Origin: Planctomycetota bacterium
GTDB taxonomy: Bacteria; Planctomycetota; Phycisphaerae; Phycisphaerales; UBA1924
Assembly: GCA_014584315.1 (NCBI GenBank)
Contig: JACTNA010000031.1
Span: 89,824-153,823 of the forward strand
Length of the DNA stretch: 64,000 bases
Direction of reading: 5' to 3'
Below are positions 9,231 to 17,360 of the stretch, piece by piece. Within the stretch, counting starts at the first letter, position 1; every line of letters starts with the position of its first letter. The notes below the pieces were generated by a model. It had not been told where the DNA came from. It was given only the letters and a program-made list of their open reading frames with translations, and did no database searches. The translations under genes and the position numbers were made by a program.

Positions 9231-9764
9231 TTAGACGGTGAACGTGGGGTCGTGCCCGGGCCAGCGGCCGCGGTAGAAGCGGAGCAGGCATCGGCGGAGC
9301 ACCTCGAGCATTACCTCCAGGTCGTTGGGGCCGTGCGGGCGGTCGATGACGGCGAACGCACCCGACCGCAACGCCGCGGCGATCTCGCGGCAGTCGTCGC
9401 GGTGCGAGCGGGCACGCTTCACGACCACGGTGGGGGGCGGCTGGTCGAGGCGGCGGAGCAGTTCGAGCAGGCGCGGGCCGCCCTCCTCGGCCTGCTCGGC
9501 GGCGGCGGGGGCGGCGGCGTCGAGCGGCAGCCCCAGATCAACCACCGCGATGTGGATCGGGTAGCGGGCGATGACCTCCGACGCCTGCCGACCCGTCCCG
9601 GCCCGGAGCGACTGGACCCCGATGGGCTCGAGCAGGCGCGGCAAACGGTCCACCCAGGACGCGTCCTCCCACCCCGCGTAGGAGAGCAGGAGGTTGAGCC
9701 GACCCCCGGGTTCAGTCGCCCGGCCGGAGCCGTGGTGAGCAGGATGGAGGCGCGCATTGATCAC
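9231..9764 (-). CDS. Receiver-like (REC) single-domain protein upstream of groS
   Basis: This gene encodes 177 residues if translation starts at the ATG at 9764; a later start is possible because the first 20 residues look unstructured. The rest has a CheY-like alternation: strand 'LNLLLSYAG', an aspartate after the third strand in 'IAVVDLGLP', strand 'PTVVVKRAR', and 'GAFAVIDRP' where the usual KP is RP. A longer-than-usual loop with an Ala/Glu-rich insert follows the aspartate. The missing lysine makes phosphorylation uncertain. No output domain follows. Position 75 bases before groS suggests co-transcription with the chaperonins. It is divergent from rmuC. Confidence 0.68.
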   Translation of the reverse strand: MINARLHPAHHGSGRATEPGGRLNLLLSYAGWEDASWVDRLPRLLEPIGVQSLRAGTGRQASEVIARYPIHIAVVDLGLPLDAAAPAAAEQAEEGGPRLLELLRRLDQPPPTVVVKRARSHRDDCREIAAALRSGAFAVIDRPHGPNDLEVMLEVLRRCLLRFYRGRWPGHDPTFTV

Positions 9765-9910
9765 CGGCCGGCATTGGGCAAGTCCGGTGCCGGGATGGGG
9801 GCGTTCCGTGGGCTGTTGGCGCGGGTCGGAGCGTGCCGTGCGTGGCAGGACGCGGGTGAATCGGGGCGGTCGGGTGCCAGATTGGCAGCAGGGCGTCGGT
9901 CGGGACGTGT

Positions 9911-9916
9911 TAGAAT
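9911..9916 (+). promoter_or_regulatory. -10 box of rmuC
   Basis: TAGAAT ends six bases before the rmuC ATG at 9923, placing the transcription start at the initiation codon. No Shine-Dalgarno sequence is visible. No good -35 is seen. Confidence 0.5.
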
Positions 9917-9922
9917 CGCGGC

Positions 9923-11344
9923 ATGGAACTGATCGCGGTGGCGTTGGGGGTGGTCGCGCTCGGAGTGAGTGGGGCCGCGGTGTGGCTGTGGCGCGAGCGG
10001 ACGAGGCTGTCGGCCGAGGCCGAGCGGCTCCGAGAGGAGGCGCGAGCGGCAGGGACGGCGCGGGAAGTGGCCGAGCGGCAGGCGGCGCAGGCCGAGGGCC
10101 GGGAGGCGGAGTACACGCGGGAGTTGGAGTCGCTGCGGGCTGACGTCGGGCGGGTGCGGGTCGAGTTGGCGAAGGAGGTGGAGCGGCGAGAGGCGGAGAA
10201 GCGGCTGTTCGAGGAGCGCGAGGCGTCGCTGCGGCGTGAGCGCGAGGCGCTGGAGCGGCGGATCACCGATCTCAACACGCAGGCGGGGGACGTGTTCGAG
10301 CGGCTGGCGGCGGAGGCGCTGGACAAGTCGCAGCAGCGCATGCTCGACCGCGCGCGGGCGATGTGGGAGGCGCAGAAGAAGGAAGGCGAGGCGGAACTCG
10401 ACAAGCGGAAGACGGCGGTGGAGGCGCTGGTCAAGCCGATCGGCGACACGCTGAAGGAAACGAGCGAGCGGCTGACGCGGCTCGACGCGCAGGTGAAGCA
10501 GGCGGGCGAGGCGAGCGCGTCATTGCGCGACGAGGCGTCGAAACTGGTGCGCGCCCTGAGCCGCCCCGAGGTGCGCGGACGCTACGGCGAGATCCAGTTG
10601 CGGCGGGTCGCGGAACTGGCCGGGATGACGGCGTACTGCGACTTCAAGGAGCAGGCCTCGGCGACGGACGAGGAGGGTCGGCGGCTGCGCCCGGACATGG
10701 TTGTGCTGCTGCCCAACGAGCGGAAGATCGCGGTGGACGCCAAGACGCCGACGGACGCGTACCTGCGGGCGGTGGAAGCGGCGACGCCGGAGGAGGCGGA
10801 GGAGCACCTGGAGCGGTTTGCGGGGCACGTCGAGGAGCAGGTGCGCCTGCTGAGCGCGAAGCGGTACTGGGCGCAGTTCGACGGCTCGCCGGAGTTCGTG
10901 GTGATGTTCGTGCCGGGAGATCAGTTCGTGGACGCCGCGCTGGCGCGGCGCCCCGAGTTGCTCGAGCGTGCCGCGCAGGCGAACGTGATCCTCGCCAGCC
11001 CCAGCACGCTGATCGGGCTGCTGCGGGCGGTGGCGGTGGGGTGGCGCGAGCACCGGCTGGCCGAGGAAGCGCAGCGGTTGCTCGAACTGGGGCGGGAGTT
11101 GCACCAGCGGGCGGCAACGGCGTTCGAGCACGTGGACGCGCTGGGGGCGGCGATCTGGAAGTCGGCCGAGAAGTACAACCAGTTCGTCGGATCGGTCAAC
11201 CGCAATCTGCTGACCCAACTCAAGAAGTTCGAGGATGCAGGCGTGAAGGGGAGCAAGGACATGCCCGCGCTGCCGGGAGTCACGATCCCACCGTGCGGAT
11301 CAATCGCGATCATCGACGGTGGTGCGAGCCGCGCAATCGATTGA
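9923..11344 (+). CDS. rmuC: DNA recombination protein RmuC homologue
   Basis: This gene encodes 473 residues. RmuC family proteins limit rearrangements at short inverted repeats and carry a restriction-endonuclease-like fold. Residues 1-20 form a membrane anchor. Residues 25-130 are a long Arg/Glu-rich coiled coil. The RmuC domain spans about 190-420 with 'RYGEIQLRRVAELAGM', 'RRLRPDMVVLLPNERKIAVDAKTP' (nuclease-like core) and 'YNQFVGSVNRNLLTQLKKFED'. It is monocistronic. The presence of rmuC is of interest because this window is rich in short inverted repeats. The mRNA is probably leaderless. Confidence 0.93.
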   Translation: MELIAVALGVVALGVSGAAVWLWRERTRLSAEAERLREEARAAGTAREVAERQAAQAEGREAEYTRELESLRADVGRVRVELAKEVERREAEKRLFEEREASLRREREALERRITDLNTQAGDVFERLAAEALDKSQQRMLDRARAMWEAQKKEGEAELDKRKTAVEALVKPIGDTLKETSERLTRLDAQVKQAGEASASLRDEASKLVRALSRPEVRGRYGEIQLRRVAELAGMTAYCDFKEQASATDEEGRRLRPDMVVLLPNERKIAVDAKTPTDAYLRAVEAATPEEAEEHLERFAGHVEEQVRLLSAKRYWAQFDGSPEFVVMFVPGDQFVDAALARRPELLERAAQANVILASPSTLIGLLRAVAVGWREHRLAEEAQRLLELGRELHQRAATAFEHVDALGAAIWKSAEKYNQFVGSVNRNLLTQLKKFEDAGVKGSKDMPALPGVTIPPCGSIAIIDGGASRAID

Positions 11345-11383
11345 GCGGGCGCGCGGATGAGCCGGGAGCGAGGCCGGCGCATG

Positions 11384-11416
11384 GGAAAGGCCCGGCGTAG
11401 GAGACCGGGCCTTTCC
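11384..11416. terminator. Bidirectional terminator between rmuC and dockerin gene
   Basis: A 12-bp perfect stem GGAAAGGCCCGG/CCGGGCCTTTCC with a 9-base loop sits between two convergent genes. The TTTCC/GGAAA ends give short T runs in both directions. Confidence 0.8.
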
Positions 11417-11480
11417 GTGTTGAGGAAACAGGCTCGTGAGTCGGGCGGGGCGTGGTCGGCCGCGCGGGAGCGATCGCGTG

Positions 11481-12419
11481 TCAGTTGCAGCCGGCGTTGT
11501 AGAGGTTGAGGAAGTTGAGGACGTCGAGCGTGTCGTGCGTGCCGTTGCCGTCGAGGTCGGCGGAGTCGTCCTTGGCGGACCAGGCGTTGAGGAAGAGCAG
11601 CACGTCGAGCGTGTTGAGGCTGCCGTCGCCGTTGAAGTCGGCGAGGCAGGGTGTGACGACGATCATGGCGTTGACGCGGAAGCCGGCGTCGTAGGTCGCC
11701 TTGAGCGCGCCGGTCTGGGCGTCGAAGCGCTTGATGACACCGGAGGTGTCGGAGACGAGGACGTCGCCGCCGTGCATGGCGATGGCGGAGCAGTTCACGC
11801 CGACGCTGAAGGTGGACTTGTAGTTGCCGTTGGTGGCGTCGAAGCGGTAGACGATGGCGTGCTCCGCGCCGACGAGGAGGTCGGTGCCGTCGGTCGTCGC
11901 GCTGCGGACCTGCCCGCCGCAGACCGTGAACATCTCGAAATCGTCGAACCCGACGGTCGTGCGGTAGATGGCGGTGGAGTTCGCGCCGGCGTAGATGGTG
12001 TTGTTGAAGATGGAGAGGGCGCGGATGTCGTCGTTGGCGTAGTAGGTGTCCGTGACCTGCTTGGCGACCGGGTCCACGCGGAGCACCTGGCCGGTCGAGC
12101 CGGAGATGTACAGGCTGTCGCCGTACATGACCATGTCCGTGCAGTTGGAGGGGACGGGCCAGAGGTCGACGGGGAAGCCGAGGTCGAGATCGATGCGGTA
12201 GATGACGCCGTTCGAGTCGGCCAGCAGCAGGTCGCCCTGGTGCTTGGCCATGGATGAGACTGGCCCGGAGCAGACGCCGGCGAACTCGAAGACGCCGGTG
12301 TCGGCGTCGGCCTTCATGAGGATGCCGTCCGGGCCGGCGACGTAGATCGTGTCGGCGAGCACGGGCGCGCCGAGGCAGGCGAGCGTGACGATCGAGGCGA
12401 GGCGAGCGGTGCGTGTCAT
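11481..12419 (-). CDS. Secreted propeller-like protein with GC-type dockerin
   Basis: This gene encodes 312 residues. The ATG at 12419 is preceded by GGGAGA and begins a signal peptide (MTRTARLASIVTLACLGAPVLA); the longer upstream frame is discarded. The body repeats 'IYVAGPDGILMKADADTG', 'VIYRIDLDLGF', 'LYISGSTGQVLRVDP' and 'AIVYRFDATNGNYKST', a PQQ/NHL-like propeller pattern with ligand-free signatures. The C-terminus carries DFNGDGSLNTLDVLLFLNAW and DLDGNGTHDTLDVLNFLNLY, the paired dockerin-like EF-hands, ending in a conserved Gly-Cys. Extracellular role inferred; ligand unknown. Confidence 0.84.
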   Translation of the reverse strand: MTRTARLASIVTLACLGAPVLADTIYVAGPDGILMKADADTGVFEFAGVCSGPVSSMAKHQGDLLLADSNGVIYRIDLDLGFPVDLWPVPSNCTDMVMYGDSLYISGSTGQVLRVDPVAKQVTDTYYANDDIRALSIFNNTIYAGANSTAIYRTTVGFDDFEMFTVCGGQVRSATTDGTDLLVGAEHAIVYRFDATNGNYKSTFSVGVNCSAIAMHGGDVLVSDTSGVIKRFDAQTGALKATYDAGFRVNAMIVVTPCLADFNGDGSLNTLDVLLFLNAWSAKDDSADLDGNGTHDTLDVLNFLNLYNAGCN

Positions 12420-12608
12420 GGTCGTTCTCCCGTGTGCGGGCCGGGTCTCCCCGGCGTGCGTGTTCACGGGCATTGTCCGGCCGCCGAGCCGCACACCCTG
12501 CCATCTGAACGGAGGGGTTCGGCGGCGGACCGTGGACAAGGGCGTGTGGAACGGGGACGCCCTGGCCCGCGGAATCGGGCTTCCGGGGCCGTTGCGGGGT
12601 GTCGCGGG

Positions 12609-13406
12609 TCAGGTTTCGAGGCGTGGGGGGCGTGTGCGTCCGACGAACCAGGCCATGAGTTCGCCGCGGCTGGAAACGCCGAAGTGGCGGTAGACGGCCA
12701 TGACGTGCTCGTGGACGGTGGGGCGCGAGAGGTCGAGGCGGTAGGCGATCTGCTTCTCGCTGTCGCCGTCGAGCAGGCCGTCGAGGATCTGTCTCCGGCG
12801 CGGGGTGAGATCGGCGACGGACGGCTCGACCGCCGAGGCGAGCGGGCCGCCGACGAGCCGCCCGACGCGCTCGTGGACGTACCTGAGCATCCACCAGTGG
12901 CGTCGCCCGAAGGGGGGGGCGCCGACGGGGCGGTGGATCCAGAGCGAGTGGCACAGCCCGCCGACCGGGAGCCGTTGGAGCGAGATGACGTAGTCGTCGA
13001 TGCCGCTGCGTCGGTGGATCTCGTTGAAGGCGCGCGAGCGGTACCACGAGGTTCGGTCCCAGAGTTGATCGCGCAGGCGCGTGACGATCGCGCCCGTCGT
13101 CCGTGCGAGGCTCGGGAACTCGGGGGTACGCTCGACGGGGACGTTTTCGACGTACTCGAGCCAGGCGTGCTCGGCGCGACGGTCGGGCCAGCCGAGGCGG
13201 AGGGAGCCGAGGTGCTGGTTGGGTCGGCCCGGCCCGAAGTCGCGCATGTTGCCGGAGATGCCGACCTGCGCGTCGAGGAGCGAGAACAGGCCGGTCAGCA
13301 GGCGCGTCTGCCACGCGTGATGGTCCGCGCCGTGGTCGCGGCACTCATCGACGAGCCTCGCACAGCGGCGGACGTCGGCGGGACGGATGCGGTCGGAAGC
13401 GGTCAT
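12609..13406 (-). CDS. LuxR-type transcriptional regulator
   Basis: This gene encodes 265 residues. The last 65 residues are a GerE/LuxR helix-turn-helix: 'LTPRRRQILDGLLDGDSEKQ', 'IAYRLDLSRPTVHEHVMAVY', 'RHFGVSSRGELM'. The N-terminal 190 residues have no receiver aspartate pattern and look like a PAS/GAF-type sensor ('VDECRDHGADHHAWQTRLLTGLFSLL...'). It is therefore likely a ligand-responsive rather than phosphorylated regulator. It stands alone between convergent and divergent genes, so its targets cannot be read from context. Confidence 0.83.
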   Translation of the reverse strand: MTASDRIRPADVRRCARLVDECRDHGADHHAWQTRLLTGLFSLLDAQVGISGNMRDFGPGRPNQHLGSLRLGWPDRRAEHAWLEYVENVPVERTPEFPSLARTTGAIVTRLRDQLWDRTSWYRSRAFNEIHRRSGIDDYVISLQRLPVGGLCHSLWIHRPVGAPPFGRRHWWMLRYVHERVGRLVGGPLASAVEPSVADLTPRRRQILDGLLDGDSEKQIAYRLDLSRPTVHEHVMAVYRHFGVSSRGELMAWFVGRTRPPRLET

Positions 13407-13546
13407 CGTGGCCCGCCCGGAACGGACGCTCCTTCGATGACATCATATCCGCGGGAGACCGGCGCGCGCGGCCTTGCGCCCGAAGCGGCGATCGATCCGT
13501 GCGCGCGCGGGTCCGGGAACACGCGCGGCGCTCGACTGGAGCAGCG

Positions 13547-15706
13547 TCACAGCCCGTCCGGCATCCAGACGGGCAGGCCCCCGGTCTCGCGCTCGACGCG
13601 CTCGCTCAGGGGCACTCCCCACGCGGCGAAGTAGGGGCCGAGGTGGCGACCGACCGTCCTGCCGAAGCGGACCGCGAACTCGTCGCGTTTGGCGTCGTCG
13701 TCGCGCGGGCGCTTGTCCGGCGCGAGGGCGTCGTAGGACCGGAAGGTCTCCCGGAACGCCTCCCAGCCGAACGCGTGCCAGAGCAGCGCGTAGGTCTGCA
13801 GCGCGAGGAACGGGTCGGCCTTCCAACGGTCGAACGGCGCGCCGCGATCGCGGTGCTCGATCATGGTCGCGAGGGCGCGATCAGGCTCGGTGCGCATTGC
13901 CTCGTCGTCGAGCGAATAGCCGTTCACGGTGTTCAGCGCGAGCACCGTGAAGATGTTGACTGTCACTTCCCCCGTGCCGGCGAAGGTCCAAGCGGGGTTC
14001 TGGTGCGCGTGGCCCATCTCGTGGTAGTGGCCCCAGAGTCGGTTCGGGCCTTCGGCGTCGAACGCGCTCGGGTCGACCATCGCGCGGGCCTCGTTCAGCG
14101 GGATCACGATCGGCGCGTCCGACGGGCAGTACATGTACCCCCACGACAGGCGCCGCTCGGCGACGTAGCGGTACTGCCGGTCGGGCCAGTGGCGCGGCGA
14201 GCGCGGCTCCATGCTCTGCATGACTTCGTGCACACGGTCCCAGTGGCGCATCACCACGTCGGGGTCGTCCAAGTCGCGGATCGCATCGGCGGGGAGGGAG
14301 AAGGCGAGGCGGTCGGACTCGAGTTCCGCCCACGGCGCGGGAAGATGGCGCAGGCGAGTGCGCCATTCGTCGAGGTCGGTGTGGCCCAGCCGGAACCGGG
14401 GCATCTCGACGGCCCCGGAGATCTCGACGGTCACCGCGCCCGCGCCGGCGACGGCCGGCGGCAGGTCGAGGTAGACCGGGCCGCCGATCGGCGAGGCGAC
14501 CGTGCCGCGGGCGTTCTCGATTGGTGATCGGAAGACGGCCACGGGCATCCGGACGCGTTCCTCGAACTGCTGTGGGTCGAGCCAGCACCCGATCTGCACG
14601 ACCATGCCGCCGGACTCGCCGTCCATGACACGGGCCTCGATCCGCTCGCCCGCGGCGGCGTACAGCCCGGTCGTCCGCCAGCCGGGGATGCCGTCGTCGA
14701 AGGTGATGCGGCGGGTGAGGCGCGGCGCGTCGGCCGGGACCGAGCCGGGGAACGCGGCCGCGCTGGGGTGAGCGCGCGCGAAGCCCTGGGCCGCGCGGCG
14801 TGCCTCAAGGTCGAGCAGCGCGCACGCCATGGGCGCATCGTCCGGCCGCAGGGGGCGCTCGCCCATCGAGCGGTAGGCGTCGTCCAGGGCGGCGGCGTGC
14901 CGCGACGCGAGTTGATCGGCGCGGCGCATGAGTTCGCTGTCGAGGGGGAGGACGGCGAGCGCTTCGCGCACCACGCGCGCCGCGAGAGCGGCGTCGCCCT
15001 CGGCATCTCCGGCGAGAACCCGCAGGGCGTGCTCGGCGTTGGCGAGGCGTGCCGCGGCGGGGTCGATGACATACAGCCCGTCTCTGCCCGGGGAGAGGGC
15101 GCGCTGGGTGTAATAGATGCCGTGCCCCCCGAGGAGGCGGTTGGCGGCGAGGTCGTCCACGGAAGCGGCGTGCCCGAGTTGGAGTTGCCCCCACGCCGTT
15201 TCGAGCGCGAGCAGCGCGCCGCCCTCGCGGAGCCAGGCTCCGAGTTCGTCGAGCCGGCCCGCGCGTGCGAAGGCCTGCGGCGAGCCGACGATGAGATCGA
15301 CGTCCGCGAACGGGAGCGTTCCCGGTTCGCCCTCGGCTGCCCGCAGCGAGAGTCCCCGCTCGGCGAGCGCGCGGACGAGCGGCTCGGGCACGCCCCAGGC
15401 CGACGTGCGCTTGTCCTCCGCAAGCCACACGAGTTGGGCCGCGAGAAACGCGCGGGTGTCGCCGCGCTCGTCGTTCAGGAATCCGCCGTGCCCGAGGGCG
15501 ACAACGCGGCCCTTTCCGACGGTGGCCCGCGCGGCCAGCACGGTGCCGTCGGCGAGCACCGCGAGCGGCTCGGCGCTCCCGGTGACCACCATCGAGGCGG
15601 GGTTGCCGCCGGTCGCGATGGAGGTGGCGTCGCTGTCGGCGGCGGCGATGGTCGGCGCGAGCATGGCCGCGATGCCGAAGAGCGCGAGCGTGAGCGTTCG
15701 GTTCAT
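13547..15706 (-). CDS. Exported M60-family (enhancin/TCAF-like) metallopeptidase
   Basis: This gene encodes 719 residues. The ATG at 15706 starts a signal peptide (MNRTLTLALFGIAAMLAPTI). The N-terminal third (residues 30-260) resembles a class-I glutaminase-amidotransferase-like fold ('GKGRVVALGHGGFLN', 'ADVDLIVGSPQAF'), as found at the N-terminus of TCAF-type proteins. Residues 430-700 form the M60-like domain with the zinc motif HEMGH at about 562-566 and the downstream 'TGEVTVNIF' supplying the third glutamate ligand. M60 peptidases cleave O-glycosylated or mucin-like proteins. Export suggests attack on external glycoproteins. A -10 box lies seven bases before the ATG. Confidence 0.85.
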   Translation of the reverse strand: MNRTLTLALFGIAAMLAPTIAAADSDATSIATGGNPASMVVTGSAEPLAVLADGTVLAARATVGKGRVVALGHGGFLNDERGDTRAFLAAQLVWLAEDKRTSAWGVPEPLVRALAERGLSLRAAEGEPGTLPFADVDLIVGSPQAFARAGRLDELGAWLREGGALLALETAWGQLQLGHAASVDDLAANRLLGGHGIYYTQRALSPGRDGLYVIDPAAARLANAEHALRVLAGDAEGDAALAARVVREALAVLPLDSELMRRADQLASRHAAALDDAYRSMGERPLRPDDAPMACALLDLEARRAAQGFARAHPSAAAFPGSVPADAPRLTRRITFDDGIPGWRTTGLYAAAGERIEARVMDGESGGMVVQIGCWLDPQQFEERVRMPVAVFRSPIENARGTVASPIGGPVYLDLPPAVAGAGAVTVEISGAVEMPRFRLGHTDLDEWRTRLRHLPAPWAELESDRLAFSLPADAIRDLDDPDVVMRHWDRVHEVMQSMEPRSPRHWPDRQYRYVAERRLSWGYMYCPSDAPIVIPLNEARAMVDPSAFDAEGPNRLWGHYHEMGHAHQNPAWTFAGTGEVTVNIFTVLALNTVNGYSLDDEAMRTEPDRALATMIEHRDRGAPFDRWKADPFLALQTYALLWHAFGWEAFRETFRSYDALAPDKRPRDDDAKRDEFAVRFGRTVGRHLGPYFAAWGVPLSERVERETGGLPVWMPDGL

Positions 15707-15713
15707 GGGCGCG

Positions 15714-15719
15714 AGTCTA
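15714..15719 (-). promoter_or_regulatory. -10 box of the M60 peptidase gene
   Basis: On the minus strand TAGACT ends seven bases before the ATG at 15706, so the transcript would start at the codon or a base before it. No Shine-Dalgarno sequence is present. Confidence 0.45.
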
Positions 15720-15744
15720 CGCGAGCGCGGCGGGCGCATGAAAA

Positions 15745-15769
15745 CGCCGCGGCCGGCGGGGCCGCGGCG
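15745..15769 (-). terminator. Intrinsic terminator after the secretin-N1-like gene
   Basis: A 10-bp perfect stem CGCCGCGGCC/GGCCGCGGCG with a 5-base loop is followed on the minus strand by TTTT. It ends the transcript of the gene at 15798-16751 just before the M60 promoter. Confidence 0.8.
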
Positions 15770-15797
15770 CAGCGTGCGAAGGGAAGCAACGCGGCGG

Positions 15798-16751
15798 TCA
15801 GCCGCCGCCGCCGGGGGGCGGGGGCGAGCCTGCGCCGCCGCCCGTCACGGCTCGGACGGGGACGTTGACGAACTCGGCGAAGTCTGCGAGTTGGGTGTCG
15901 ACCGTGAGTCCGACGTATCGTCGCCCCTGCACCATCGAGACGGCGTGCGCCGACGCGGGCCACCAGGGGTAGCCGTTGAGTTGGCGGTGGACGAAGTCGG
16001 GCGCGCTGACGATGATGCCGCCCTGGAAGTACCGCATGGTGGAGGTGCCGCCGCCGGTGGTCCACTGCTCGGGTTCGACGAGCGCGGTGAGGATGTCGAT
16101 GATCTCCTCCGCGCGTTCGGAGCGCGGTCGCATCTCTTCGCGTTCCTGCTGGGCGTCGCGGAAGGGGCTTTGCCCGCCCCCGCCTCCGCCTCCGCCGCCG
16201 CTCTGAAGGACGGACTGGAGGTCGATCTCGGGGGCTTCGTCGTAGTCGGGGATGATGAAGAGCAGGTCGTCGATGGGGTAGACCTCGACGCGGCGCCGCA
16301 TGGCGAGGCGTTCCTTCGGGCCGCACTGGACCGCGCCCCACTCGGTCATCTGCCAGGTGTTGCCGCCGGAGTAGAAGGAGGCCGGGCCTGCGGCCTGATC
16401 GAGGACCATCTCGAGGAGTTTGAGCGCGGTGACCCGGTTGGCGCGCAGCGCGATGGGCTGGTCCTTGTCCAGACCCTCGGCGTTGCGGTCGTCCATCCAG
16501 AGCGGCTCGATGTCCGCGCCGGTGAGTTCGGTGATGAACGTGATGACGTCCTCGAGGCGCTGATCGCGGAACTCGATGGTGACAGGGCGCATCATCTTCA
16601 TCAGGTTCTCGCGCTTGGCGGCATCGACGCCCGGGGCGCGCCGGGTCGACGCCCCCGCCTGCTGGGCGAGGGCCACGGGCGCGAGGAGGCCGACCCCCGA
16701 GACAGCCAGCACCGCGATGGCGAGCGAACGGGTGAGGTTGGTGCGACGCAT
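15798..16751 (-). CDS. Exported protein with secretin-N1/STN-like domain
   Basis: This gene encodes 317 residues. The ATG at 16751 follows AAGGAG and starts a signal peptide (MRRTNLTRSLAIAVLAVSGV...ALAQQ). Residues 45-130 show the STN/secretin N1 pattern, 'VTIEFRDQRLEDVITFITELTG' split by 'PIALRANRVTALKLLEMVLD', as in type II/IV secretion secretins, but there is no secretin pore domain. A nine-glycine run near residue 200 and a GGG/PPPP-rich C-terminus are low-complexity linkers. It may be a periplasmic adaptor or a stand-alone domain protein; role not assignable. Confidence 0.62.
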   Translation of the reverse strand: MRRTNLTRSLAIAVLAVSGVGLLAPVALAQQAGASTRRAPGVDAAKRENLMKMMRPVTIEFRDQRLEDVITFITELTGADIEPLWMDDRNAEGLDKDQPIALRANRVTALKLLEMVLDQAAGPASFYSGGNTWQMTEWGAVQCGPKERLAMRRRVEVYPIDDLLFIIPDYDEAPEIDLQSVLQSGGGGGGGGGQSPFRDAQQEREEMRPRSERAEEIIDILTALVEPEQWTTGGGTSTMRYFQGGIIVSAPDFVHRQLNGYPWWPASAHAVSMVQGRRYVGLTVDTQLADFAEFVNVPVRAVTGGGAGSPPPPGGGG

Positions 16752-17360
16752 GGTCGGGCTCCTTTCCGCGGCCGCGGTCCCTGCATGGGAACATCGGGCG
16801 GCCATCCCTGCCCCTTGTCATTGAGTTTACGGCCCGGAGGGCGTGGCGGGAGGGACTTTTTGCAATCCCCGACCGTCCGGGGCGCGTTTCCGCGTCCCGG
16901 CGAGCGTTCGCCGGGAGGGCGCCGGCCCGGAGGAGCGGCCGGCGGTGAGCGCGAGAGCCGATTCGCGGGCGGCGCGGGGGCGGATGCGGTCTGCTCTGCC
17001 GGAAGCCGGAAAAAGCCCGTGGTCGCGCCGGAATGGCTTATCCGGTCGGATCGGGGTGCCGATGAGGGTGGTCCCGGGGCCGGCGTGGCCCGGGGGCGAA
17101 GCGCAAGTTCAGACCCGATCGGACTGCCCGTGGCGACCCCCCCTCGGAAGCAAAGACGGCCCTCGCGGTCGGCCGATAGGCCGGTCGCCCGGAGTCGTGG
17201 AGGGGCCGGCGCCCAGCGTGCCAAGGCGGGGCGGAACGAGCGCGGGAAGCGCGCCGGGGATATCGCCGCCGGCGCAGCGCAACGACCAGCAGGACAACGC
17301 GGCCGATCGACGGCCGTCAGGAAGCGTTCAGACAGGAAGCACTCACAAGGAGACTCGACG
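16752..17360. other. 609-base divergent intergenic region
   Basis: No credible gene is seen. The region separates the divergent starts at 16751 and 17361 and must hold both promoters. A perfect 8-bp palindromic hairpin CCCGGCGA/TCGCCGGG lies at 16896-16915. Near 17347 a strong AAGGAG ribosome site serves the downstream low-complexity gene. The unusual length suggests a long 5' leader or extra regulation of that gene. Confidence 0.5.

Noticed and set aside
15117..17360. A long plus-strand frame leading into the low-complexity gene
   Set aside because: Most of it is antisense to the M60 and secretin-N1-like genes. The true start at 17361 has a strong ribosome site and the upstream part has no protein-like composition.
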